A stretch of 5,973 nt of DNA from Bacillota bacterium (lineage in GTDB: Bacteria; Bacillota; DTU030; DUMP01), in contig JAAYHG010000173.1 in NCBI GenBank assembly GCA_012735455.1, positions 1-5,973 on the forward strand, read 5' to 3'. The stretch's first letter is position 1. Every line of letters starts with the position of its first letter. Under the pieces are notes generated by a model that did not search any database, was not told where the DNA came from, and was given only the letters and a program-made list of their open reading frames with translations. The position numbers and the translations under genes are program-made. Shown here one piece after another: positions 1 through 4,997 of this stretch.

Positions 1-249
1 ATTAATGAGGATGGCACTGATGGAGCCGCCAAACATGTTGCCATAGTAGATGCCTGCCAGCATAATAATGGCTGAGGTAGGATTGAGTTTGAAGGTGAGC
101 GGGAGCAAGAGTGCCACACCGGCAATGGAACCAAGGCCGGGCAAAGCCCCGACAATGACCCCCATGACTCCTCCTGCCAGGGCGAAGAAGATATTCACAG
201 GAAGCAGTGCTTGGCCAAAACCTGTAACTAGGTTAGAGAGAATATCCAT
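1..249 (-). CDS. tctA: TctA-type large membrane subunit of a tripartite tricarboxylate transporter (N-terminal 83 codons; gene runs off the left edge)
   Basis: This is the start of the large permease subunit of a TTT-family secondary transporter, which carries the substrate across the inner membrane using an ion gradient after delivery by TctC. The visible protein starts MDILSNLVTGFG. It has a hydrophobic helix and the family's glycine-rich signature GVIVGALPGLGS at residues 30-41, then a second hydrophobic stretch ending in YYGNMFGGSISAILIN (68-83), which matches the conserved TctA segment. TctA proteins are usually about 500 residues, so only about one sixth is present. The ATG at 247-249 sits 18 bases after the tctB stop, so the two are very probably co-transcribed and perhaps translationally coupled. 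The ribosome site is weak (GGAAAGG and CAGGG upstream). The reading frame is open to base 1. The family call is secure; the substrate cannot be read from this part. Confidence 0.93.
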   Translation of the reverse strand, partial: MDILSNLVTGFGQALLPVNIFFALAGGVMGVIVGALPGLGSIAGVALLLPLTFKLNPTSAIIMLAGIYYGNMFGGSISAILIN

Positions 250-267
250 GTTAGACCCTGCCTTTCC

Positions 268-705
268 TTAGAAGCCCAGCCAGCCTGTAGGAAGTGGTAC
301 TTGCAGCCAAACCACGAACACGAAATAGGCCACGGCGATGGTGCCCGCACTGATCTTAATAGCTGCTGCCCAGGGATAACGCTCGAGGAAGCGCAACCAG
401 AGAAGAATGAGTAGCCCCAGAGTAGGCATAGTGCCCAGTTTATTCAGGAGAAAGATGGCTGTACCCGTAAAAACAGAGATAAGGACTACAGTTCGTATCT
501 CTTCGATGCTAAACCTAATTCCGCCCTGCGCAAATGTTTGCCCAAAGAGTATAGCACTGAGAACAAAAGTAAGCGAACCAAAGGTCACCGGAATGAAGCC
601 GCTGGCTGGTCCGGTTTGGCCCCAGATGCCGTAGTTGTAGCCCATCACACCCCAATATAGTCCACAGATCATTCCTAACAAACCCGCTATACGGTCGCCT
701 GACAT
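268..705 (-). CDS. tctB: TctB-type small membrane subunit of a tripartite tricarboxylate transporter
   Basis: This 145-residue protein is the small, poorly conserved membrane subunit that pairs with TctA in TTT transporters. The sequence shows four to five hydrophobic segments at about residues 6-24, 38-57, 71-89, 94-105 and 114-134. It ends in the VPLPTGWLGF tail (136-145), which resembles the usual TctB C-terminus. Its length fits the family (about 140-170). The ATG at 703-705 is preceded by a clear GGAGGT (713-718) with good spacing. It lies between tctC and tctA in the standard order. The call relies as much on context as on sequence, because TctB proteins diverge quickly. The exact contribution of TctB to transport is not well established. 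Confidence 0.9.
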   Translation of the reverse strand: MSGDRIAGLLGMICGLYWGVMGYNYGIWGQTGPASGFIPVTFGSLTFVLSAILFGQTFAQGGIRFSIEEIRTVVLISVFTGTAIFLLNKLGTMPTLGLLILLWLRFLERYPWAAAIKISAGTIAVAYFVFVVWLQVPLPTGWLGF

Positions 706-735
706 CGCTGTAACCTCCAGTTGGTGATGTGTGTG

Positions 736-784
736 AAAGGAGGGCTGTGGCGGTGGTGTATCAAGAGCCAGCAGCCACTCCTTT
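736..784 (-). promoter_or_regulatory. Bulged stem-loop between tctC and tctB (candidate mRNA stabiliser or partial terminator)
   Basis: In the 97-base spacer between the tctC stop and the tctB start, bases 736-742 (AAAGGAG) pair with 778-784, 743-747 (GGCTG) with 772-776, and 748-751 (TGGC) with 767-770. This gives 16 base pairs interrupted by single-base bulges at 777 and 771, with a 15-base loop. On the minus-strand transcript the hairpin lies about 23 bases after the tctC stop. No T-run follows it, so a full intrinsic terminator is unlikely. Hairpins in this position often protect the upstream mRNA and raise binding-protein levels above permease levels; that role here is inference. Confidence 0.55.
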
Positions 785-807
785 CTCTCTACCGTCTAAT
801 CGTGCTC

Positions 808-1800
808 CTACTTCTTGACCAAACCAAGGTTAGTGAGAATCTCAGTGTACTGCTTCTCAGCCTCTGCGATAGCCTGACCGTACTCCTCCGGGCCAAGGTA
901 ACGGGAGGTGAGGGCGTTCTTCTCAATGTATTCTTTCTGCCAGCGTTCGGATTCACTTACCTTCTTAAGGGCTTCGGCTATTACTTCTACCGCGTAGTCG
1001 GGCATGTCAGGCGAACCAGAAATGGCACGGATCTGCTGGAAGACAGCATCTACACCCTGTTCCTTAAAGGTTGGGATGTCGGGATAGGTTTTTGTCCGCT
1101 CCGGTGCCATGACGCCTAGAACCCTGACCAGCCCTCCCTTTAGCTGAGAGGCACACTCTGAAGGATTGGCCCAGGCCACCTGTACGTGCCCGCCTAGGAG
1201 GGCGCTCATGACCTCACCGCCGCCATCAAAGGGGATATACTCTACTTGAATACCGGCGGCGTCCATCAACAGGCCGGCGCACATGTGGTCTTCAGAGCCG
1301 GTACCGGTGCCGCCCATGGTGAGTTTACCAGGGTTGGCCTTGGCATAGTCGATGACGTCCTGCAGCGTTTGGAACTCGGATTCGGGTTTTACCAAGAGAA
1401 AGAATTCATCCAGGGCTAAAGCTGCAATGGGTTTAAAGGTGGAGGCCTTGACCTCAGCGCCAGTGGTGATGGGTGTACTGATTTGTCCTGACACTACGCC
1501 GATAATGGTGTAGGGATCACCCTTTTTCTGTGCCACTTCGTTCATACCCACGGCGCCGCTACCGCCTGGCTTGTTTACAACTACCAGGGGTTGGGGCAGG
1601 AACTTATTCTGTTGTATGATATCCGCCACCATGCGCCCCATGACGTCGCTGCCACCGCCTGGACTCCAAGGGATCACGTAGTTAATGGGTTTTTCCGGAT
1701 AATTAGCGCCAGGCGAGGTCTGTTGTTGGCCACCTGAACACCCGGCGAGAAGTGTTAGTGCCAGGAGGCTGGCTACTAATACCAGTGTGCGTTTCCGCAT
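808..1800 (-). CDS. tctC: TctC/Bug-family solute-binding lipoprotein of the tripartite tricarboxylate transporter
   Basis: This 330-residue extracytoplasmic receptor captures the substrate and hands it to TctA/TctB. It begins with a lipoprotein signal: a basic n-region (MRKR), a hydrophobic core, and a lipobox LAGC with the lipidated cysteine at residue 21. That matches a membrane-anchored binding protein in a Gram-positive cell type. Family motifs follow: PWSPGGGSD at 44-52 (usual Bug form PFPPGGGTD), NKPGGSGAVG at 76-85, GGTGTGSEDH at 163-172, and FDGGGEVMSALLGG in the second lobe. Length and fold pattern match the family. The ATG at 1798-1800 is preceded by AGGAGGGG (1808-1815). Bug proteins bind diverse carboxylates (citrate, tartrate, aromatic acids, amino acids). 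The ligand cannot be deduced, and the W in place of F in the first motif gives no clear hint. It is first in the tctCBA order and lies 88 bases downstream of the 209-residue gene. Confidence 0.94.
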   Translation of the reverse strand: MRKRTLVLVASLLALTLLAGCSGGQQQTSPGANYPEKPINYVIPWSPGGGSDVMGRMVADIIQQNKFLPQPLVVVNKPGGSGAVGMNEVAQKKGDPYTIIGVVSGQISTPITTGAEVKASTFKPIAALALDEFFLLVKPESEFQTLQDVIDYAKANPGKLTMGGTGTGSEDHMCAGLLMDAAGIQVEYIPFDGGGEVMSALLGGHVQVAWANPSECASQLKGGLVRVLGVMAPERTKTYPDIPTFKEQGVDAVFQQIRAISGSPDMPDYAVEVIAEALKKVSESERWQKEYIEKNALTSRYLGPEEYGQAIAEAEKQYTEILTNLGLVKK

Positions 1801-1888
1801 GTGAATGCCCCTCCTATCTATCTTTTCTTTTTCTGGTGCAAAATGATTTCTTAGTTACTCCCACCTTCTTTCTGGTTAGGTTCCTATT

Positions 1889-2518
1889 CTAGAAAGCTTC
1901 TGCCAGTGCAGCCAAGAGCCGGGCTGCCCGTTTTGTATTAAAGATACCGCACATACAGGGCTTAGCCAGCTCTCCTGCCGCATTTTCGGCTGTTCTGCGC
2001 CCTGTTCTTATGTCAGCCAGCATGTTGTAGACCAGTTGGGCCGGGACCATGGAGTGTCCACACATGTTGGTTATTTCCAGAATTTGCCGCGGCGGTAGTT
2101 TGTCGGTGCGGCCCCAGCGGCCCAGGGAGTGTTCTACGGTGTGGCGCTCCAATCCCGCCTGCCTACATGCCTCGTGCACCTCAGTGGCGATGCCAGAAAC
2201 CACCACTGACATGCCCAGGTCAGCTTCTTTCAGTTCTTTAAGTAGGGTAACAACTGTTTCCTTATTGTCAAACACCGCTTGCACTACTGCTTGATCTTCA
2301 ATATTGGCCAGCAGGTTGTCAATGCCACCCTGGTGGTAGGCGTTGCCTTTGCGGGCGTCACCGATAATGACCGGATTATGCCTCAAGGCCATTTCCAAAA
2401 AGGTGCGCAGTTTTTCACCGGATCCTTCTACGTTGATCCCTTTGGACGGCATCATGAGAAACACGTAATCCTCGGTCAAGTCGTTATAGCTGCCGATGCG
2501 GTGCAGCGTATGTGTCAT
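1889..2518 (-). CDS. Conserved-looking protein of unknown function with Cys/His motifs
   Basis: I do not recognise a named family for this 209-residue soluble protein. It has no signal peptide or membrane segment, so it is probably cytosolic. Visible features are an N-terminal THTLHR (2-7), a MMPSKGINVEGSG stretch (22-34) rich in small residues, and a well-ordered alpha/beta-like middle (ETVVTLLKEL at 87-96, MSVVVSGIATEV at 103-114). Next come an HTVEH pair (126-130), a GRWGRTDKLPP segment, NMCGHSMV (151-158) and a C-terminal PCMCGIFN (187-194). C153/H155 and C188/C190 could be metal or cluster ligands, or redox cysteines; this is inference. The ATG at 2516-2518 follows a near-ideal AGGAGGT, which makes the start firm. 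It sits 33 bases after the 4Fe-4S gene and upstream of tctCBA, implying one transcript and a role linked to the imported substrate. I have a loose memory of similar unnamed proteins in anaerobes but cannot verify it. Confidence 0.85.
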   Translation of the reverse strand: MTHTLHRIGSYNDLTEDYVFLMMPSKGINVEGSGEKLRTFLEMALRHNPVIIGDARKGNAYHQGGIDNLLANIEDQAVVQAVFDNKETVVTLLKELKEADLGMSVVVSGIATEVHEACRQAGLERHTVEHSLGRWGRTDKLPPRQILEITNMCGHSMVPAQLVYNMLADIRTGRRTAENAAGELAKPCMCGIFNTKRAARLLAALAEAF

Positions 2519-2551
2519 TTCGTTACCTCCTCAGCCTAGCTTATTTCCCTG

Positions 2552-3274
2552 CTACTCTGCTGCTAGGGGTCGGCCCAAGCCCACGTTGGTCTTGACGTTA
2601 ATGGAATACCACCAGTTACCGCGGGCCAGGAGTTCCTCATGGGGAATGGAGCCGTCTGGATTGCAGCGCGAGCATACATCCACAGTAAAGATAGTGTCTA
2701 TCTCGTGGGAGACTCGTTCCAGAGTGTAAAGAACGTCAGGTAGCTTCTCGATAGGCACTGCAAACTCAATAATGGCCGAGAGCACCTTTTCGTCTAGGAG
2801 ATCGTCCTTGAACTTGCCTGTCTTGGGATCTGCCATAAGGCTGGTGGTGGGGTTAATCTTTTCAAATTCAACACCAAAACGTGCGATGGCTTGTGCCACT
2901 TTTTCTACATCCCTAAGGCGCGCGCCCAGGAGGGGCCGACCCACCTCCACGGCTACTCCAGCATAGCCGCGCTTGAAGCGCGCAGTAACATCGTTGGTCT
3001 TCATTTCTTCCGTACCGCGACCGCTAATGCCGCTTTCAGGAGCGATAGTAAGGGGATCGCTCAAAAGACTGCGGACAGCACGGGGCCAGGTTAGCTCTGG
3101 CTGATAAAGGGCACCAGTCTTGCATGCAGGACTCCTGAGGCAGGCGCCGCACTCGACACACTCATCCTGGTCAATAACGGCCAGTTTCCTGTCTGCGCTG
3201 AGACTGATAGCCTGAACCGGACAGTAGAGCACACAGCGGCCGCAACCGACACAGAGTTCCTCCTTGACTTGCAT
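2552..3274 (-). CDS. Two-cluster 4Fe-4S protein with an unrecognised C-terminal domain
   Basis: This 240-residue soluble protein starts with a bacterial-ferredoxin-like domain. Cluster motif one is C8-x2-C11-x2-C14-x3-C18-P. Motif two is C39-x2-C42-x2-C45-x5-C51, in which the last cysteine is displaced from the usual x3 spacing. Such domains carry electrons between redox partners. Residues from about 57 onward do not match any domain I can name. They contain SGRGTEEMKTNDVTARFKRG (81-100), a stretch with acidic/basic helices, an additional C201-x2-C204 pair (DVCSRCNPDGS) and a KTNVGLGRP tail (228-236). The start at 3272-3274 has GGGAGG and GAGGT just upstream. It is the first gene of the leftward set, facing the divergent E1-MobB gene. 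It could be an electron carrier for an enzyme acting on the TTT substrate, or a cluster-bearing regulatory or assembly protein. The ferredoxin part is certain and the overall function is unknown. Confidence 0.9.
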   Translation of the reverse strand: MQVKEELCVGCGRCVLYCPVQAISLSADRKLAVIDQDECVECGACLRSPACKTGALYQPELTWPRAVRSLLSDPLTIAPESGISGRGTEEMKTNDVTARFKRGYAGVAVEVGRPLLGARLRDVEKVAQAIARFGVEFEKINPTTSLMADPKTGKFKDDLLDEKVLSAIIEFAVPIEKLPDVLYTLERVSHEIDTIFTVDVCSRCNPDGSIPHEELLARGNWWYSINVKTNVGLGRPLAAE

Positions 3275-3367
3275 ATACCTCGTCCTCCCCGTCTAGAAAT
3301 TAACTAAAGGGCCCCTTGTACTATAAGAGTGAATTGTGTGACCATAATATATATTAAGTTCTACATT

Positions 3368-3404
3368 CAGGTGAGAAATACCTGCCCTATCAGGCAGCTG
3401 GGGC
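3368..3404. repeat. Overlapping inverted repeats in the divergent promoter region (candidate operator)
   Basis: Two adjacent dyads share bases: CAGGT (3368-3372) with ACCTG (3380-3384), separated by 7 bases, and CTGCC (3382-3386) with GGCAG (3393-3397), separated by 6 bases. A further GCCC/GGGC pair (3384-3387, 3401-3404) encloses the second. The repeats lie roughly midway between the divergent starts, where a shared regulator could act. The arms are only 4-5 bases long, so chance occurrence is quite possible. Confidence 0.3.
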
Positions 3405-3500
3405 ATTAAGTACATAAAGTTCATAAAGGGAACAAAAGTTCTAGTAAAGTGTGTTCTTGGTTAGCAGGGTTTACCTGGGTAGTTGGCGAAAAACGAAGCA

Positions 3501-3510
3501 AGGAAGGTGA
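3501..3510 (+). promoter_or_regulatory. Ribosome binding site that decides the E1-MobB start
   Basis: AGGAAGGTGA at 3501-3510 closely resembles the AAGGAGGTGA consensus and lies 5 bases before an ATG at 3516. An in-frame TTG at 3483 would add 11 residues but has no comparable site upstream, so the ATG is preferred. Confidence 0.75.
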
Positions 3511-3515
3511 ATAAA

Positions 3516-4925
3516 ATGGATGCGGCGGCCAAGGCTCAAGCCATCAAGAATATGGTTCAGGAGGCGGCGGAACCGGCGCAGGTGGGCAAGAAGACAGAGC
3601 GGGTTCTCTCGCTCACAGCCTGTGGCGAGATTGCGCGTACTTGTGACGTATCTCGGAGGGAGGTAGAACTTATTGCCTTAGAAGGGGGCATAGTACCTGG
3701 CCGCTACCTGAGGAATATCGGTACTATTGGCAAAGAGGGGCAGCTGTGTCTGGTTCGTGCAACGGTGGCGGTGGTAGGCTGCGGTGGGTTGGGTGGGCTT
3801 GTGGTGGAGCTTCTGGCTCGCATGGGAGTGGGGAGACTCATCCTGATAGATAACGACGTTTTCAGCGACAATAATCTTAACCGGCAGATACTTGCCCGGG
3901 AGGCGGACCTGGGCCGGCCTAAGGTAGAGGTAGCACGAGAACGGGTCTGGGCCATTAATCCGGCCACAGAGGTGACCTACTTCCAGGAACGGTTGACTCC
4001 TGAGAACGCCAGAGCCTTGCTGCAGGGTGCAGACCTTGTGGTAGATGCCTTAGATAACCTGCCCGCCCGTTTTGCTTTAGAAGCAGCAGCACGGGCATCA
4101 AACATTCCCCTTGTACATGGTGCAATTGCTGGTTTCCTAGGTCAAGTACTAACCATTTTTCCTGGTGATCCAGGGCTGGCAGAGATTTATGGTTCCGTCA
4201 CCGGCCGCGAGCGTGGCATTGAGGTGGAAACAGGCAACCTGGCTGCTACTGCCGCCTTAGTTGCCTCCTTAGAGGTACAGGAGGTGATCAAGATCTTGAC
4301 TGGGGTGGGAGAACCCTTACGGTGCCGCCTTTTCTATATAGACTCTGCCAGTGGCCAGATGCATTCCCTGCCGCTAGGCCAGACAGGTAAGACAGCTAAT
4401 GACGGGGCGGCGGCGCAGCGGCCCTCCCCGACCGTTATCAGCTTTGTAGGTACCTCAGGTAGTGGGAAAACCACCCTCCTTATGGAGCTAATTCAAGGGC
4501 TAGTTCGCCGCGGGGTGAAGGTAGCTGCTGTGAAACACACTCACGAAGATGTTGAGACGGATACTGCTGGCAAAGACACCTGGCGTTTTGTTCAGGCGGG
4601 GGCCGAAGCGGTAGCTCTGCTCACGCCCAAGCGGGCCACTTTGTTTTATGAGCTTGGGGCGGAAGCTGCAGTCGAGCGGCTACGAGACTGGTTCGGTCCG
4701 CTAGATATTGTCTTGCTGGAGGGACTGAAGAGCGGTCCCTTTCCCAAGATTGCCGTTTTTCGTCGTGGCGTTTCCGAACCTATTACCCGTATGACGGGAA
4801 GGCTCGTGGCTGTATTTGGTGACGTTGCTGCTGCGCGGCAGTCCGGATTATCGCCAAGTATTCCAGGTTTTACCTGGCGGGAAACTGAAAAACTGATAGA
4901 CTTTATTATAACGCAGAGTTTCTAA
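3516..4925 (+). CDS. Fusion of a ThiF/MoeB/HesA-type adenylating enzyme with MobB (molybdenum/tungsten cofactor biosynthesis)
   Basis: This 469-residue protein joins two cofactor-synthesis activities. Residues about 35-285 form an E1-like domain of the kind that adenylates the C-terminus of a MoaD/ThiS-type sulfur carrier. It has the nucleotide loop GCGGLGG (88-94), D112 and D114, NLNRQ (120-124), K136 and the DALDN motif (177-181). RYLRN (63-67) resembles the conserved arginine site near the E. coli MoeB N-terminus. The CxxC zinc pairs of classical MoeB/ThiF are absent: the segment after GFLGQVLTIFPGD contains no cysteine. A polar linker (about 286-305) leads to a complete MobB domain with Walker A GTSGSGKTT (312-320), KHTHE (340-344), GKDT (352-355) and LLEGLKSGPFPKIAVFRR (400-417). 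MobB is a GTPase helping nucleotide attachment to molybdopterin. The fusion implies cytosolic maturation of a Mo/W enzyme; neither a MoaD nor a target enzyme lies in the window. The OPT gene follows after 72 bases. Confidence 0.93.
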   Translation: MDAAAKAQAIKNMVQEAAEPAQVGKKTERVLSLTACGEIARTCDVSRREVELIALEGGIVPGRYLRNIGTIGKEGQLCLVRATVAVVGCGGLGGLVVELLARMGVGRLILIDNDVFSDNNLNRQILAREADLGRPKVEVARERVWAINPATEVTYFQERLTPENARALLQGADLVVDALDNLPARFALEAAARASNIPLVHGAIAGFLGQVLTIFPGDPGLAEIYGSVTGRERGIEVETGNLAATAALVASLEVQEVIKILTGVGEPLRCRLFYIDSASGQMHSLPLGQTGKTANDGAAAQRPSPTVISFVGTSGSGKTTLLMELIQGLVRRGVKVAAVKHTHEDVETDTAGKDTWRFVQAGAEAVALLTPKRATLFYELGAEAAVERLRDWFGPLDIVLLEGLKSGPFPKIAVFRRGVSEPITRMTGRLVAVFGDVAAARQSGLSPSIPGFTWRETEKLIDFIITQSF

Positions 4926-4942
4926 CTTCTAAGTTTTGCGTT

Positions 4943-4970
4943 CCCAGTTGCGCTGTCAAGGCTGGGTTTT
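4943..4970 (+). terminator. Weak terminator- or attenuator-like hairpin between the E1-MobB gene and the OPT transporter
   Basis: CCCAG (4943-4947) pairs with CTGGG (4962-4966), and TTG (4948-4950) with CAA (4957-4959), leaving a GG bulge at 4960-4961 and a 6-base loop. TTTT (4967-4970) follows directly. The stem is short and bulged and the T-run is only four bases, so at most partial termination is expected. The downstream gene starts 27 bases later with its own ribosome site. Confidence 0.35.
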
Positions 4971-4997
4971 CGCTCTAGTAGAAGGGAGGACAACAAG

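Larger units (their letters stand above)
3275..3515. promoter_or_regulatory. Divergent intergenic region expected to hold promoters for both gene sets
   Basis: This 241-base stretch separates the 4Fe-4S gene (leftward) from the E1-MobB fusion (rightward), so both transcripts must start in or near it. Part of it is A+T-rich, notably CATAATATATATTA at 3343-3356, which contains TATTAT on the minus strand and TATATT on the plus strand as possible -10 elements. I could not pair either with a convincing -35 hexamer at 16-18 bases, so no exact promoter is called. It also holds the inverted repeats listed separately, a short AAGGG-C-CCCTT palindrome at 3307-3317, and a tandem CATAAAG (3413-3419 and 3422-3428). 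No open reading frame of credible coding quality was seen in it. Confidence 0.6.

Noticed and set aside
721..1119. A 132-residue plus-strand open frame
   Set aside because: It is antisense to the 3' part of tctC and the tctC-tctB spacer. Its hydrophobic, Leu-rich translation matches no family and it has no supporting ribosome site that I can see.
1825..1876. Repeated TTCTTT(TT)CTGGT in the spacer upstream of tctC
   Set aside because: Two pyrimidine-rich copies about 40 bases apart (1825-1837 and 1866-1876) with no dyad symmetry or promoter pairing; most likely low-complexity coincidence.
2049..2729. Three plus-strand open frames of 77-86 residues opposite the two unknown genes
   Set aside because: They are antisense to frames with firm start sites, clear cysteine motifs and natural-looking amino-acid patterns. 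Their own translations show no domain.
3483..3515. TTG start that would extend the E1-MobB protein by 11 residues
   Set aside because: The ATG at 3516 has a near-consensus ribosome site (3501-3510), which would fall inside the coding region if TTG were used. The extra residues are lysine-rich and look non-conserved.
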